A stretch of DNA of 64,000 nucleotides from Catelliglobosispora koreensis DSM 44566 (GCF_000379685.1 NZ_KB903272.1:406611-470610); one strand, 5' to 3'. Counted from the first letter of the stretch, positions 41,603 through 52,968 are shown. Made by a program: numbers and translations. Notes: generated by a model from the letters alone, not told the origin.

Positions 41603-43455
41603 CCGGGATGGAAGGCGCCCTGCTCGCCGCGATCGTCGTGCTCACTCTGCTGGTGGCAGGAATGCTGCTGGTGGCCGCACGCGTTCTGCGCCGTTTGAGT
41701 GGGCACGTCGGCCCGTCGCGGTTGCCGCTAAGTGTGATCGTGGATGACCCTGAGGCCGCGGCCGAACGGGAACGTCAGCGACAGACCCTCGTTGAGCTGC
41801 AGGCTTCTGTGGCCGCAGCGCAGACAGCCCTAGAGACCGAACGCCGGGCCGTCGCGACGGCACAGGCCGAGGTCATCGCGGCCCGGGCCGAAGCCGCAGC
41901 CGCAAAAGCGGAGGTGGCCACAGCGCGAGCTGAGGCACAGCGCGTCCTTGATAACGCCCACTCCGAGGCAGACTCGGTGCTCCAGCGGGCGCATCGCCAG
42001 GCTGAAGAAGACGCCGAGCGCATGCGCACCACCTCCAAACGCACCGGCGAGCGGGAAATCGCCCTGCTCACGGCCACGGCGAAGGAACAAGCAGCCGAAG
42101 CCGAGCGCCGGCTGCAGCGCCTGGACGAACGCGAGCGACTTCACGCTGATGAGGCCGAAAGGCTCGCCGAGCGCGAACGCATGCACGCCGAGGAAGCTGA
42201 GCGGCTGGCCGAACGTGACCGCCGCATCGCCGCCGCGGAAGCCGAGCTGTCCAAAGTGGAGCAAGCTCTGCAGTTGCGCAAGCTGGAGCTCGACGAGGCG
42301 AATGAGCAGCACCGCCGCGAGTTGGAGCGGGTCGCTGGGCTGACCGCCGAGCAGGCCAAGGGCGAACTCGTCGAAACCATTGAGATGCAGGCCAAGCGGG
42401 AGGCCGCTCTGCTCGTCCGCGACATCGAGGCCGACGCGCGGATGAATGGCGAGCAGCGGGCCCGGCACATCGTGGTCGACGCGATCCAGCGGGTCGCCAG
42501 CGAGCAGACCGCCGAGAGCGTGGTCAGCGTGCTGCACCTGCCCAGTGACGAAATGAAGGGCCGCATCATCGGCCGCGAAGGCCGCAACATCAGGGCCTTC
42601 GAGACAGTGACCGGGGTCAATCTGATCATCGATGACACGCCCGAGGCGGTGCTGCTGTCGTGTTTTGATCCCGTCCGGCGCGAAATTGGCCGGCTCACCC
42701 TAGAGAAGCTTGTCCTCGATGGACGGATCCATCCACACCGGATCGAAGAGGTCTTCGAAACGGCGAAGCTCGAAGTCGAGCGCATGTGCCGCCGCGCTGC
42801 CGAAGACGCCCTCGTCGAAGTCGGCATCACCGACATCCACGACGAGCTGGTGAACCTGCTGGGCCGCTTGCGGTACCGCACGTCCTACGGGCAGAACGTT
42901 CTCAAGCACCTCGTCGAGACCGCCCACGTGGCCGGAATCATGGCCTCCGAGCTGAAACTCGACCCGGTCCTGATCAAGCGGTCAGCATTCCTGCACGACA
43001 TCGGCAAGGCGCTGACACACGAGGTCGAAGGCTCGCACGCCATCATCGGCGCTGACATCGCCCGCCGCTTTGGTGAGACAGAAGAAGTCGTGCACGCGAT
43101 CGAAGCGCACCACAACGAAGTGCCCCCGCAGACGATCGAGGCCGTGCTGACGCAGGCCTCTGACGCCTGCTCCGGCGGCCGTCCCGGGGCACGGCGCGAG
43201 TCGCTTGAGGCCTACGTCAAGCGGCTGGAGCGCATCGAAGAGATCGCCGGAGCCAAGTCGGGAGTCGAGAAGGTCTTCGCCATGCAGGCCGGCCGCGAAG
43301 TGCGCGTCATGGTCCGCCCCGAAGAAGTCGACGAGATCGGCGCTGCTGTCCTCGCACGGGACGTCGCTAAGCAGATCGAGGAAGAGCTGACGTACCCGGG
43401 GCAGATCCGGATCACGGTGGTGCGGGAGTCCCGCTCCACCGAAATCGCCCGCTAA
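41599..43455 (+). CDS. rny: ribonuclease Y
   Basis: 618 residues. N-terminal membrane anchor (~8-30), long coiled coil rich in Ala/Glu/Arg (~50-280), KH domain with EMKGRIIGREGRNIRAFE, and HD domain with AFLHDIGKALTHEVEGSH. Membrane-attached endoribonuclease that starts mRNA decay. Mycobacteria lack it but many other actinobacteria keep it near recX. Its stop overlaps the convergent gluD stop by 4 bp. Confidence 0.93.
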   Translation: MTGMEGALLAAIVVLTLLVAGMLLVAARVLRRLSGHVGPSRLPLSVIVDDPEAAAERERQRQTLVELQASVAAAQTALETERRAVATAQAEVIAARAEAAAAKAEVATARAEAQRVLDNAHSEADSVLQRAHRQAEEDAERMRTTSKRTGEREIALLTATAKEQAAEAERRLQRLDERERLHADEAERLAERERMHAEEAERLAERDRRIAAAEAELSKVEQALQLRKLELDEANEQHRRELERVAGLTAEQAKGELVETIEMQAKREAALLVRDIEADARMNGEQRARHIVVDAIQRVASEQTAESVVSVLHLPSDEMKGRIIGREGRNIRAFETVTGVNLIIDDTPEAVLLSCFDPVRREIGRLTLEKLVLDGRIHPHRIEEVFETAKLEVERMCRRAAEDALVEVGITDIHDELVNLLGRLRYRTSYGQNVLKHLVETAHVAGIMASELKLDPVLIKRSAFLHDIGKALTHEVEGSHAIIGADIARRFGETEEVVHAIEAHHNEVPPQTIEAVLTQASDACSGGRPGARRESLEAYVKRLERIEEIAGAKSGVEKVFAMQAGREVRVMVRPEEVDEIGAAVLARDVAKQIEEELTYPGQIRITVVRESRSTEIAR

Positions 43456-44405
43456 ACGCCAGTGCCTGCGGCTGAGGTCACCTTGACCGGCTTCGCGTCG
43501 GCTTTGGTGCTCAGGCGGCGCTCAAGGTATTGCGCCAGTTTGGACAGCGCGTAGTTCACGACAAGGAACATCAGGCACACGATCGTGAAGAACTGCAGCG
43601 GGTTGTAGAGCTCCTGGTCGAAGGCGAGCTGCGGCAGCAGCTGCGAGACCTGGCGGCTTGTCGCGATGAGTTCTTCGTAACCGGCGACGATGATGCCACC
43701 GAGTGCGGTGTCCTTGAGCACGACGACGATCTGGCTGATCAGAGCCGGAAGCATGGTGCGGATCGCTTGCGGCAGCAGGATCAGGCGTGTCGTCTGCAAG
43801 GAGGACAAACCGAGGGATTCCGCGGCTTCGCGCTGGCCCTTGGCGACCCCCTCCATCCCGGAGCGGACGATCTCCGCGATCACGATGCCGTTGTAGATGA
43901 CGAGGCCGACGACGACAGGCAAGAACGTGCCGCCGAGGAGCTGCCAGGCGAAGAAGATGGTGATGACAACGGGAATGCCGCGGAAGAACTCGACACAGAC
44001 CCGGGTCAGGGCGTTCAGCACCCAAGTCAAGCCGCGCAAGCCATAGGCGACCGCGGGCGGAAGGGTGGCGTAGCGGCGGGTGCTAACGGCCCGGAGCAGG
44101 ATCCGGATCACGCCGAGGACGAGGCCCACCAACGCGGAGAAGACGATCGCGAGCGCGGCAGCCTGCATGGTCGCCTTGGCGCCGACCCAGAGCCGGTCCC
44201 AGACGCCGTCGAAATACTCGTTGTCGGGGTCGATGAGTGGACCCCACTTGACCATCGAGAACTGGCCCTTGGCGTCGAGTGGCTTGTAGACGAACTGGTA
44301 GAGCAGGGCGACAGCGGCAAGGCCAATGACCACGCTGAGGATGATGGTCCGCCGCTTAGCGCGCGGACCGGGGGCGTCATAAAGAACGGACGTCTCGCGG
44401 CTCAT
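43452..44405 (-). CDS. gluD: glutamate-type ABC transporter permease GluD
   Basis: 317 residues, with an unusually long N-terminal part (~80 residues including one helix) before the HisM-type permease core. EAA loop: GVAKGQREAAESLGLSSLQT followed by RLILLPQAIRTMLP. Pairs with GluC as the heterodimeric channel for polar amino acids. Last gene of gluABCD, overlapping gluC by 4 bp (ATGA). Confidence 0.9.
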   Translation of the reverse strand: MSRETSVLYDAPGPRAKRRTIILSVVIGLAAVALLYQFVYKPLDAKGQFSMVKWGPLIDPDNEYFDGVWDRLWVGAKATMQAAALAIVFSALVGLVLGVIRILLRAVSTRRYATLPPAVAYGLRGLTWVLNALTRVCVEFFRGIPVVITIFFAWQLLGGTFLPVVVGLVIYNGIVIAEIVRSGMEGVAKGQREAAESLGLSSLQTTRLILLPQAIRTMLPALISQIVVVLKDTALGGIIVAGYEELIATSRQVSQLLPQLAFDQELYNPLQFFTIVCLMFLVVNYALSKLAQYLERRLSTKADAKPVKVTSAAGTGV

Positions 44406-45124
44406 CGCGCCTTCACCATCCTGTTTTTCTCAATGCGATCGAGGAGCAGCCCCAGCGGGACGGTCATGATCAGGAAGCCGAGCGAGATGGCGATGAAGAC
44501 GGGGATCAGCGGATACGTCACGCCGTTCACACCCGCTGACACCAGCTCTTGCCCACGGCTGGACAGGTCGCCGTAAAGGCCCATGAAGCCAGCGATGGCT
44601 GAGTTCTTAATCATCGCGATGATGACGCTGCCCAGGGGCACGATGGCGGCCCGCCATGCCTGTGGCAGCACGATGAAGCGCAGGTTCTGGGTGAAGGTCA
44701 GCCCGATCGATCGAGCGGCCTCGGCCTGCCCAGACGGCACGGCGTTGATGCCCGAGCGCAGGGCTTCGCACACGAAAGCCGCGGTGTAGAGGCTCAGCGC
44801 GATGATGGAGAAGCGGAAGTAGGGCAGGTCGATGCCCAGCCGGGTGAAGATCTGGTCGAGCCCGGGAATCTTCAGAAAGTCAGCACTGGAGCCGAGCAGC
44901 GGCAGTCCAACCACGACAAACACGAAGACCGCTGTGAGCGGAATGTTGCGGAAGAGGTTCACATAGCTGGTGCCCAGCCAGCGCAGGGGCGGCACTGGGC
45001 TGATGCGCAGCACCGCCACCAACGTTCCCACCAGCAAAGCGCCGATGGCTGACAAAAACGAAAGCTGGAAGGTGAGCAGGAAACCGTCCCGGAAGACCGG
45101 GAACTGCTCCCAGAGAACGTTCAT
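44402..45124 (-). CDS. gluC: glutamate-type ABC transporter permease GluC
   Basis: 240 residues, five membrane helices. EAA loop: AVPSGQAEAARSIGLTFTQN followed by RFIVLPQAWRAAIVPL. Follows gluB after 24 bp and overlaps gluD by 4 bp. Substrate assigned from operon type and from synteny with corynebacterial gluABCD near recX; aspartate, glutamine or a related amino acid cannot be excluded. Confidence 0.9.
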   Translation of the reverse strand: MNVLWEQFPVFRDGFLLTFQLSFLSAIGALLVGTLVAVLRISPVPPLRWLGTSYVNLFRNIPLTAVFVFVVVGLPLLGSSADFLKIPGLDQIFTRLGIDLPYFRFSIIALSLYTAAFVCEALRSGINAVPSGQAEAARSIGLTFTQNLRFIVLPQAWRAAIVPLGSVIIAMIKNSAIAGFMGLYGDLSSRGQELVSAGVNGVTYPLIPVFIAISLGFLIMTVPLGLLLDRIEKNRMVKAR

Positions 45125-45148
45125 GACTCACCTTCCAGCTTGGACATA

Positions 45149-46024
45149 TCAGTAGCGGTTGACGGCCGGAGCGGTCGGCGTGTTCTTGTCGAACTTGCCG
45201 GCCGTGTCGTTCCACGCCTTGGCGTAGCTGCCGTCCTTGGCGATCTTCTCGAGCAGATCGTTGATGAAGTTGCGGAAGTCGGTGTCGTCCTTCTTCACGC
45301 CGATGCCGTACGGCTCGTCGGTGAACTTGTTACCGGCGAGCTTGTAGGCGCCGTTGCTGCTGGCGACGAAGCCGAGCAGGATGACGTTGTCGGTGGTGAC
45401 CGCGTCAACGGTCTTGTTCTTCAGCGCGTCCACACACTCGGCGTAGCCACCGAAGAGCACGAGCTGCGTAGCCTCGTCCTTCAGGTACTTCTTGATGTTG
45501 GTCGCCGGGGTCGAACCCTGGACCGAGCAGACCTTCTTGGTGCCTTCCTTGAAGGAGTCCGGGCCCGTGATCGAGCTGTCGTCGCTGCGGACCATGATGT
45601 GCTGGCCAGCGACATAGTACGGTCCGGCGAACGCGATGCGCTGCTTGCGGGCGTCGTTGATGGTGTAGGTCGCCACGACGAGGTCGACCGTGCCCTTCTC
45701 GATGACCTCTTCACGCACGGCCGACTTGGTCTCGACCCATTCGATCTTGTCGGCTGGAATTCCCAGCTCCTTGGCGATCAGCTTGCCGATCTCCACGTCG
45801 AAGCCAGCAGGCTTGCCGTCGAGACCCTTGAGGCCGAAACCGGGCTGGTCAAACTTGGTGCCGATGGTGATCTTCTGAGCCTTGTTGAGCTTCTCCATCG
45901 TTGAGCCGGCCTTGAACGACGCGGTCGACGGGCCGGGCGTTGCCGGATCCGTTCCACCGCACGCCGCGACGCCGACCCCCAGCACCGCGATCGCAGCAGC
46001 TGCCGCGAGGCGCTTCATGAGCAT
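45149..46024 (-). CDS. gluB: glutamate-type ABC transporter substrate-binding lipoprotein GluB
   Basis: 291 residues; ATG 46024 preceded by GGGAG. Lipoprotein signal ends VAAC with the modified cysteine C22. SBP family 3 core: KAQKITIGTKFDQPGFGLKG, DVEIGKLIAKELG, EWVETKSAVREEVI and the sugar/amino-acid clamp VATYTINDARKQRIAFAGPY. It catches the amino acid outside the membrane and hands it to GluC/GluD. Confidence 0.92.
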   Translation of the reverse strand: MLMKRLAAAAAIAVLGVGVAACGGTDPATPGPSTASFKAGSTMEKLNKAQKITIGTKFDQPGFGLKGLDGKPAGFDVEIGKLIAKELGIPADKIEWVETKSAVREEVIEKGTVDLVVATYTINDARKQRIAFAGPYYVAGQHIMVRSDDSSITGPDSFKEGTKKVCSVQGSTPATNIKKYLKDEATQLVLFGGYAECVDALKNKTVDAVTTDNVILLGFVASSNGAYKLAGNKFTDEPYGIGVKKDDTDFRNFINDLLEKIAKDGSYAKAWNDTAGKFDKNTPTAPAVNRY

Positions 46025-46068
46025 GATTTCTCCCTCATCCCTATCAAATGTGAAGTGAGTGAAAGTTA

Positions 46069-46809
46069 TTAGTGCTGCAGCACCTTTGACAGGAAGTCCT
46101 TCGCCCGCTCACTCTGCGGGTTGCCGAAGAACTCGGCTGGCGCCGCTTGCTCGACCAGCTCGCCATCGGCCATGAAGACCACTCGCTTGGCGGCGTGCCG
46201 GGCAAATCCCATCTCGTGTGTAACAACGATCATGGTCATGCCGCCGGCGGCCAGGGAAGTCATTACCTCAAGCACTTCACCGACCATCTCAGGGTCGAGA
46301 GCGCTCGTGGGCTCATCGAACAGCATGGCTTTCGGCTGCATGGCCAGAGCGCGGGCAATCGCCGCACGCTGCTGCTGGCCACCGGACAGCTGAGCCGGGT
46401 ACTTGTCGGCCTGGTTGGCGATGCCAACGCGCTCAAGCAACTGCATCGCGCGCTCACGGGCGTTCGCCTTGGACTCGCCCCGGACCTTGATCGGGCCGAG
46501 GGTCACGTTCTGCAGGATCGTCAAGTGGGCGAAGAGGTTGAACGACTGGAACACCATGCCCACGTCAGCACGAAGGCGCGCCAGCGCGCGGCCCTCGGCG
46601 GGCAGGGGCTGGCCATCGAAAGTGATCGTGCCTGAGTTGATGGTTTCCAGCCGGTTGATCGCCCGGCAGAGAGTCGATTTACCCGACCCGGAGGGCCCGA
46701 TGACGACGACAACCTCGCCTCGGTCGACGGTGAGATTCACGTCGCGAAGCACGTGCAGCGAACCAAACCATTTGTTTACCGAGTTCAGTTCGATGAGGGG
46801 TTGCGCCAT
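46069..46809 (-). CDS. gluA: glutamate-type ABC transporter ATPase GluA
   Basis: 246 residues. Walker [11 protein letters not shown]-loop VFQSFNLF, signature LSGGQQQR, Walker [15 protein letters not shown] and switch histidine VVTHEMGFA. Polar-amino-acid type. First gene of gluABCD; GAAGG lies ahead of the ATG. Divergent from miaB with a 123 bp shared promoter region. Confidence 0.93.
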   Translation of the reverse strand: MAQPLIELNSVNKWFGSLHVLRDVNLTVDRGEVVVVIGPSGSGKSTLCRAINRLETINSGTITFDGQPLPAEGRALARLRADVGMVFQSFNLFAHLTILQNVTLGPIKVRGESKANARERAMQLLERVGIANQADKYPAQLSGGQQQRAAIARALAMQPKAMLFDEPTSALDPEMVGEVLEVMTSLAAGGMTMIVVTHEMGFARHAAKRVVFMADGELVEQAAPAEFFGNPQSERAKDFLSKVLQH

Positions 46810-46932
46810 GCATGGTCCTTCACAAAAGGGTCTGATGATGCGTCGTCACTCTAAAGCGATCGTGAGGTAGGAGGAAACCCAGAAAGGTCACGTCCCGATA
46901 AACCTTTATCTCCGGGTAGCCTTTTCGGTGCC

Positions 46933-48420
46933 ATGACGACTGAAACCTACGCAGCCCCGCGGACCTATGAAGTCCGCACCTACGGCTGCCAGATGAACGT
47001 TCACGACTCCGAGCGGATCTCCGGCTTGTTGGATGCTGCCGGATACGTTCGCGCAGCCGACAACGCCACTGCTGACATTGTGGTCTTCAACACCTGCGCA
47101 GTGCGTGAAAACGCCGATAACAGGCTGTATGGAAATCTCGGTCATCTACGCCCAGTCAAGGACAAACACCCCGGCATGCAGATCGCCGTGGGCGGATGCC
47201 TCGCTCAAAAGGATCAAGGCGAGATCGTGCGGAAGGCGCCGTGGGTCGACGTCGTCTTCGGAACGCACAACATCGGGTCGCTGCCCGCCCTGCTGGAGCG
47301 CGCCCGCCACAACGAAGAGGCACAGGTCGAGCTGCTGGAAAGCCTTGAGGTCTTCCCCTCGACGCTGCCCGCCCGCCGCGAGTCCACCTATGCCGGGTGG
47401 GTGTCGATTTCGGTCGGCTGCAACAACACCTGCACGTTCTGCATCGTCCCCGCGCTGCGGGGCAAGGAGAAGGACCGGCGCCCGGGCGACGTGCTCGCCG
47501 AGGTCGAAGCCCTTGTGGCGCAAGGGGTTCTGGAAGTCACCCTGCTCGGCCAGAACGTCAACACCTACGGTGTCGAGTTTGGAGACAAGTTCGCCTTCGG
47601 CAAGCTGCTGCGCGCGACTGGACCACTGCGGGAAAAGGGACTGGAGCGCGTGCGCTTCACCAGCCCGCACCCGGCCGCCTTCACCGACGACGTGATCGAC
47701 GCGATGGCCGAGACCGCCAACGTCTGCCACAACCTGCACATGCCGCTGCAGTCTGGTTCGGACACCGTGCTCAAGGCGATGCGCCGCTCCTACCGGCAGG
47801 AGCGCTATCTCCAGATCATCGAGAACGTGCGCAAAGCCATGCCTGACGCCGCCATCACGACCGACATCATCGTCGGGTTCCCGGGCGAGACCGAAGAAGA
47901 CTTCGAGCAAACCCTCCATGTGGTACGCGAGGCGCGCTTCTCCAGCGCGTTCACCTTCCAGTATTCGAAGCGCCCCGGCACTCCCGCGGCCACGATGGAC
48001 CTCCAGGTGCCCAAGCAGGTCGTGCAGGAGCGCTACGAGCGGCTGATGGCCGTCGTCGAGGAAGTCACCTGGGCGGAGAACAAGAAGCTCGTCGGGCGCG
48101 AGGTGGAAGTCCTCGTGGCGGTCGGTGAAGGGCGCAAGGACGGCGCCACGGGGCGGATGTCTGGACGGGCCCGCGACGGGCGCCTGGTCCACTTTGAAGC
48201 CTCGCCCGCGATCCGTCCCGGCGACATCGTCAACACCGTGGTCACCTATGCCGCGCCGCATCACCTCAACTGCGACGGCCCCGTCCTGTCGCACAGGCGC
48301 ACTAAGGCCGGTGACGTCTACGAGGCGGGCACAGTTACCCGGACCCCGGGGGTCATGCTGGGCTTGCCGTCCATAGGCGTCCCAGCACCCTTGCCAGCGG
48401 CCGCCACTACTTGCGGATAA
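46933..48420 (+). CDS. miaB: tRNA-2-methylthio-N6-dimethylallyladenosine synthase MiaB
   Basis: 495 residues. [18 protein letters not shown] opens the MTTase domain; cluster cysteines C163-x3-C167-x2-C170 (GCNNTCTFC); TRAM domain at ~385-460. Adds a methylthio group to i6A37 of tRNAs, the step after MiaA (60.3 kb). The last 30 residues ([14 protein letters not shown] onward) are a low-complexity tail. Ends at a strong terminator. Confidence 0.95.
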   Translation: MTTETYAAPRTYEVRTYGCQMNVHDSERISGLLDAAGYVRAADNATADIVVFNTCAVRENADNRLYGNLGHLRPVKDKHPGMQIAVGGCLAQKDQGEIVRKAPWVDVVFGTHNIGSLPALLERARHNEEAQVELLESLEVFPSTLPARRESTYAGWVSISVGCNNTCTFCIVPALRGKEKDRRPGDVLAEVEALVAQGVLEVTLLGQNVNTYGVEFGDKFAFGKLLRATGPLREKGLERVRFTSPHPAAFTDDVIDAMAETANVCHNLHMPLQSGSDTVLKAMRRSYRQERYLQIIENVRKAMPDAAITTDIIVGFPGETEEDFEQTLHVVREARFSSAFTFQYSKRPGTPAATMDLQVPKQVVQERYERLMAVVEEVTWAENKKLVGREVEVLVAVGEGRKDGATGRMSGRARDGRLVHFEASPAIRPGDIVNTVVTYAAPHHLNCDGPVLSHRRTKAGDVYEAGTVTRTPGVMLGLPSIGVPAPLPAAATTCG

Positions 48421-48423
48421 GCG

Positions 48424-48454
48424 GCGGGCGCCCCTGAGGGCGCCCGCTGTTTCC
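48424..48454. terminator. terminator between convergent miaB and tex
   Basis: Perfect 10 bp stem GCGGGCGCCC / GGGCGCCCGC with loop CTGA, followed by TGTTTCC, 3 bp after the miaB stop. The symmetric position suggests that it serves both directions. Confidence 0.85.
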
Positions 48455-50757
48455 TATTTGGTCAAGCCTGCCCGGCGCAGAGCGTCGGCCATGGCGCTGT
48501 TCGCCGGGGGAGCCGCCTGACGGTCGCGAGCACCGCCACCGCGCTGACCGCCACCGGAGCCGCGCTGCCCACCGCCACCGCCGCGGCGCTGGTCGGGCTG
48601 GCGCTGTCCGCCGCGGTCGGGTTTGGACGAGGGAGCGGACTGCTCGTGTTCGTCTTCCAGGCGCAGCGTGAGCGAGATCCGCTTGCGCGGAATGTCGACC
48701 TCAAGCACCTTGACGCGCACGACATCGCCCGGCTTGACCACTTCGCGCGGGTCCTTGATGAAGTTGCGCGACATGGCCGAGACGTGCACGAGACCGTCCT
48801 GGTGCACGCCGATGTCGACGAACGCCCCGAACGCGGCCACGTTGGTGACCACGCCTTCCAGGATCAGGCCAGGCACGAGGTCTTTGAGTTCCTCGACACC
48901 TTCAGCGAACGTGGCGGTCTGGAACGCGGGACGCGGGTCACGGCCCGGCTTGTCGAGCTCCTTGAGGATGTCGGAAACCGTTGGCACACCGAAGGTTTCG
49001 TCAGCGAAGTCCGACGGCTTGAGCTTGCGCAGCAAAGTCGTGTTGCCGATGAGCGTCTTCATGTCCGTCTCAGCTGACGCGAGGATCCGCTTCACCACGG
49101 GATAAGCCTCAGGGTGTACTCCAGAAGCGTCCAGCGGGTCGTCACCACCCGCAATCCGCAGGAAGCCCGCGCACTGCTCGAACGCCTTGGGTCCCAGGCG
49201 CGCCACCTCTTTGATCGCCGAGCGGGTTTTGAAGGGCCCGTTCGCGTCACGATGGGCGACGATATTGGCGGCGAGCGTCTCACCGATGCCGGAAACCCTT
49301 GTCAGCAAAGGAACAGAGGCGGTGTTGACGTCCACGCCGACGGCGTTCACACAGTCTTCCACGACGGCGTCGAGGGACCGTGAGAGCTTGCCCTCGGACA
49401 GGTCGTGCTGATACTGCCCGACCCCGATCGACTTTGGATCGATCTTCACGAGTTCGGCTAGCGGGTCCTGGAGACGGCGTGCGATCGACACGGCACCGCG
49501 CAGCGAAACGTTGAGCGACGGAAGCTCCTGTGAGGCATAAGCCGAGGCGGAGTAAACCGAGGCGCCCGCCTCCGAGACGACGATTTTGGTCAAGCCCAGT
49601 TGCGGGAAGCGCTTGATGAGATCCCCGGCCAGTTTGTCGGTCTCGCGCGAAGCGGTTCCGTTCCCGATGGCGATCAGTTCGACGGAATGCTTCTGGCACA
49701 ACACAGCCAGCACCGCGAGCGACTCGTCCCACTTGTGCGCGGGCACGTGCGGATAGATCGTCTCGGTGGCGACCACTTTGCCCGTGTCGTCGACGACGGC
49801 GACCTTGACGCCGGTGCGGAAGCCCGGGTCCAGGCCGAGGGTCGGCCGGGTTCCGGCGGGCGCCGCGAGCAGCAGGTCACGCAGGTTCGCGGCGAAGACA
49901 CGCACCGCTTCTTCCTCGGCGAGCTGGAACAGGCGCCCGCGCAGGTCAGCCCCGATGCGGAACAGGATGCGCGTCTTCCACGTCAGGCGCACGGTGTCCA
50001 AAAGCCACTGTCCAGAGCAGCCAAAGTGAACGGCGATGCGCTCTTCGTAGGGTTCGTCGCCTGGATCGAAGGTCAGGTCGAGGAACTCTTCCTTCTCCCC
50101 GCGGAACAGGGCGAGAATCCGGTGCGAGGGGAGCTTGGTGAACGGCTCGGAAAAGTCGAAGTAGTCGGAGAACTTGGCGCCGTCTTGCTCTTTGCCTTCG
50201 CGCACTTTGGACGTGATGAAGCCGCGTTCCCACATGAGCTCACGCAACGATCCGACCAGGTCGGCGTCTTCGGAGTACTCCTCCATGATGATCGCGCGTG
50301 CGCCGTCGAGCTCTTCGGCGGTGTGCTGGCTGATGTCGTAGGCGGCGCCACCTTCGCGAATCGCGTCGGCGACCGGCTGCAGCCCCGCTTCCCGGGCGAT
50401 CATCGCTTTCGTACGCCGTTTCGGCTTGTACGGCAGGTAGATGTCTTCGAGGCGCGCCTTGGAATCGGCCTCCAAGATGGACGCTTCAAGCTCGGGCGTG
50501 AGCTTGCCCTGGGTCTTGATGGACTCGAGGATGACGGTTCGCCGTTCCTCCAGCTCCCGCAGGTAACGCAGCCGCTCTTCGATCGTGCGCAGCTGCGCGT
50601 CGTCGAGCATCTCGGTTACTTCTTTGCGGTAGCGCGCGATGAATGGCACCGTCGCCCCACCGTCGAGAAGCTCTACCGCTGCTTGAACCTGGCGCTCTCG
50701 CACCCCTAATTCGGTCGCAATCCGCTGGAGAACAGTCACAGCCAAGCATTCTGGCAT
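48454..50757 (-). CDS. tex: Tex-family RNA-binding transcription accessory protein
   Basis: 767 residues (a GTG at 50736 is an alternative start). N-terminal Tex helices with [13 protein letters not shown], YqgF/RNase H-like domain ([18 protein letters not shown]), helix-hairpin-helix ((S/G)[17 protein letters not shown]) and an S1 domain near the C-terminus ([20 protein letters not shown]). The last ~55 residues are a Gly/Arg/Gln-rich tail typical of RNA-binding. Function in bacteria is broad transcription fitness. Confidence 0.92.
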   Translation of the reverse strand: MPECLAVTVLQRIATELGVRERQVQAAVELLDGGATVPFIARYRKEVTEMLDDAQLRTIEERLRYLRELEERRTVILESIKTQGKLTPELEASILEADSKARLEDIYLPYKPKRRTKAMIAREAGLQPVADAIREGGAAYDISQHTAEELDGARAIIMEEYSEDADLVGSLRELMWERGFITSKVREGKEQDGAKFSDYFDFSEPFTKLPSHRILALFRGEKEEFLDLTFDPGDEPYEERIAVHFGCSGQWLLDTVRLTWKTRILFRIGADLRGRLFQLAEEEAVRVFAANLRDLLLAAPAGTRPTLGLDPGFRTGVKVAVVDDTGKVVATETIYPHVPAHKWDESLAVLAVLCQKHSVELIAIGNGTASRETDKLAGDLIKRFPQLGLTKIVVSEAGASVYSASAYASQELPSLNVSLRGAVSIARRLQDPLAELVKIDPKSIGVGQYQHDLSEGKLSRSLDAVVEDCVNAVGVDVNTASVPLLTRVSGIGETLAANIVAHRDANGPFKTRSAIKEVARLGPKAFEQCAGFLRIAGGDDPLDASGVHPEAYPVVKRILASAETDMKTLIGNTTLLRKLKPSDFADETFGVPTVSDILKELDKPGRDPRPAFQTATFAEGVEELKDLVPGLILEGVVTNVAAFGAFVDIGVHQDGLVHVSAMSRNFIKDPREVVKPGDVVRVKVLEVDIPRKRISLTLRLEDEHEQSAPSSKPDRGGQRQPDQRRGGGGGQRGSGGGQRGGGARDRQAAPPANSAMADALRRAGLTK

Positions 50758-50768
50758 GGGCGCCAGAG

Positions 50769-52013
50769 TTACCGCCGGATGAGTTCCGACACTCGCCTCG
50801 GACGGGCCGCGATTTCGCTCTGCAGCGCCAGTCTCGGCGTTGGCAAGAGCGAGGTCTGCGTCGCCGATTGTGCTGTCACCACAGGGACAGTGAAGAAGAG
50901 GATGAGCGTCACCCAGACGTAGGTGTTGCTGCCAATGAATCCGTAGATCCCCGACGAGTTAGCTCCCCACAGCCAGACCACGCTGCTGCACATGGCGGCG
51001 TAGAGCCAGATCGCGAGCTTCTTGGCCCGGGCCTTGCGTTCCGGGGGAGCCAGCAGGGCGGTGTCGCCCATGATGATCAGCGCCGGGATCACCCAAACCA
51101 GGTGGTGCACCCAGGTGATCGGGCTGATGAGGCAGGCGATGATGCCGGTCAGCGCGAAGCCGGAGCGATCGTCTGACTGGCGGATCTTCTTGAACCAGAT
51201 CCACAGGGTGGCCGCGACGGCGATGGCCCAGAAGATGGTGCCCGGCGTCGGCGGCGACAAGCGGGCGAGGACGCCTTGCAGTGACTGGTTGGAGACATAG
51301 GCGAAAACGCCCACGCGGTTGGTGTCCAGAAGCGCGTCGGTCCAGAAGACCAGGGACTGCGTGGGGTCTACCTGCGCGGCGAACAGCGTGGCGGTAGCGG
51401 CCGTGGCGATGGCGATCAGGGCCGGTCGCGTGCGCTTCGTCAGCAGCAAATAGATGATGAAAATGGCCGGTGTGAGCTTGATCGCAGCCGCGAGGCCAAT
51501 GGCGAATCCGGCCCAGCGCTCCCGCCCGGTCGTCAGCAGCCGGTAGTCGACATAGACAAGTGCCAGGAGTAAGAGGTTGACCTGTCCAAAGCTGACGGTG
51601 TCGCGCACTGGTTCGAGCAGGGCGAACATGCACGCCGCGATAACGAACGTGAACGGGCGGTTCCAGCCCTGGCGCTGCGCGATCGGGTCGACGAGCCAGT
51701 AGAGGAGCACTGCCGAGGCGAAGGCGGTCAGCACGACGCTCACGGCGACGGCCTGGTGCCAGGTGAACAGCAACATCGGCAGCATGCACAGGGCCGCGAA
51801 GGGTGGATAGGTGAAGCCATAGGTCGAGTCAGGCTTGATGTAGTCGTAGAGCGAGCCGCCGTCTTCGAACCAGTGATGGATGGCGCCGTAGTAGACACCC
51901 ACGTCGAACCAGCCCCGTTTGCCCGGGATGACGGCGATGAAAACGGCCACAACCGTGACAAGCCCGGCAAGGAACAGTCGCCGACGCCGACGGGTCTCCA
52001 TGACGGAACTCAT
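50769..52013 (-). CDS. GT87 family polyprenol-phosphate mannosyltransferase-like membrane protein
   Basis: About 414 residues from the ATG at 52013 ([14 protein letters not shown]); the frame is open up to 52079. [19 protein letters not shown] carries the GT-C acidic residue, followed by STYGFTYPP and DTVSFGQVN, then about nine membrane helices. Clearly paralogous to the gene at the left edge. Probably a mannosyl or arabinosyl-type transfer in envelope glycolipid synthesis (family inference). Ends 11 bp before tex on the same strand. Confidence 0.87.
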   Translation of the reverse strand: MSSVMETRRRRRLFLAGLVTVVAVFIAVIPGKRGWFDVGVYYGAIHHWFEDGGSLYDYIKPDSTYGFTYPPFAALCMLPMLLFTWHQAVAVSVVLTAFASAVLLYWLVDPIAQRQGWNRPFTFVIAACMFALLEPVRDTVSFGQVNLLLLALVYVDYRLLTTGRERWAGFAIGLAAAIKLTPAIFIIYLLLTKRTRPALIAIATAATATLFAAQVDPTQSLVFWTDALLDTNRVGVFAYVSNQSLQGVLARLSPPTPGTIFWAIAVAATLWIWFKKIRQSDDRSGFALTGIIACLISPITWVHHLVWVIPALIIMGDTALLAPPERKARAKKLAIWLYAAMCSSVVWLWGANSSGIYGFIGSNTYVWVTLILFFTVPVVTAQSATQTSLLPTPRLALQSEIAARPRRVSELIRR

Positions 52014-52127
52014 CCATTTGGCAATAGGCACAAAGGCGAGGATGCCATAAATACCTGAACCACGGGTGACGTAATCCAACCGTGACGCGGCTCAAGATCT
52101 CAGTTGAATGTCTGTCTGCCACACCTA

Positions 52128-52156
52128 TTGACCTGCGAGACACAGCTTGTTTAATC
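52128..52156 (+). promoter_or_regulatory. promoter of the liv-type operon
   Basis: TTGACC at 52128-52133, about 17 bp spacer, TTAATC at 52151-52156, 38 bp before the first gene. Confidence 0.55.
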
Positions 52157-52194
52157 ATCGGTAACTTGTGATGCACGACACATAGGGAGCCGGC

Positions 52195-52968
52195 TTGCTG
52201 CAGGTGTCCAATTTGGAAGTCGTCTATGACGATGTTGCCCTGGTGTTGCGGGGCATCAGTCTCGGTGTCGCCCCGGGCCAGATCGTGGCCCTGCTCGGCG
52301 CCAACGGTGCAGGAAAGACGACACTACTGCGCGCGATTACGGGGTTGCTGGATGTCCACGATGGAGAAATCACCAAGGGAGCGGTAGCCCTCGACGGCGC
52401 TGTCATTTCTGGCCGCAGTCCCGCTGCTTTAGTGCGGCTGGGCATCGGCCAGGTGATGGAAGGCCGCCGGATCTTCGCCGAGCTGACCGTTGAGGAGAAT
52501 CTCCGCCTCGGTGGGCACACGAACCGCCGCAAAATTAGCGAAGGCCTCGCCCGTACCTTTGACCTCTTTCCCGTTCTCGCCCAGCGCCGCAAGGGCACCG
52601 CTGGCTACCTGTCCGGCGGTGAGCAGCAGATGCTCGCCATGGGCCGGGCGCTGATGTCCGCTCCGCGCTACCTCTTGCTCGATGAGCCATCGCTCGGCCT
52701 GGCGCCGAAGCTGGTGGAACAGATCAGGGATCTCATCGTGCGGATCAACGAGTCGGGAACAGCTGTCCTGCTCGTCGAGCAGAACGCGACCATGGCGCTG
52801 TCGATCGCCTCGCACGGCTATGTCATGGAGACCGGCAAGATCGTGCTCGACAAACCGTCGGCGGAGCTGCTCGCCGACGAAGACATCCGTGAGTTCTATC
52901 TGGGTTCCCACACCACCTCGTTCCGCGAGGTCAAGCACTATCAGCGGCGGAAGCGGTGGCTGTCATGA
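52195..52968 (+). CDS. LivF-type ABC ATPase
   Basis: 257 residues from a TTG with GGGAG upstream. Walker A GANGAGKTT, signature LSGGEQQMLAMGRAL, Walker B LLLDEPSLGLAPK, switch VLLVEQNATMAL. LivF subfamily of branched-chain-type importers. A 20-residue basic tail (HYQRRKRWLS) is not usual. First gene of a six-gene operon of ATPases, acyl-CoA synthetase, permeases and binding protein. Confidence 0.9.
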   Translation: MLQVSNLEVVYDDVALVLRGISLGVAPGQIVALLGANGAGKTTLLRAITGLLDVHDGEITKGAVALDGAVISGRSPAALVRLGIGQVMEGRRIFAELTVEENLRLGGHTNRRKISEGLARTFDLFPVLAQRRKGTAGYLSGGEQQMLAMGRALMSAPRYLLLDEPSLGLAPKLVEQIRDLIVRINESGTAVLLVEQNATMALSIASHGYVMETGKIVLDKPSAELLADEDIREFYLGSHTTSFREVKHYQRRKRWLS

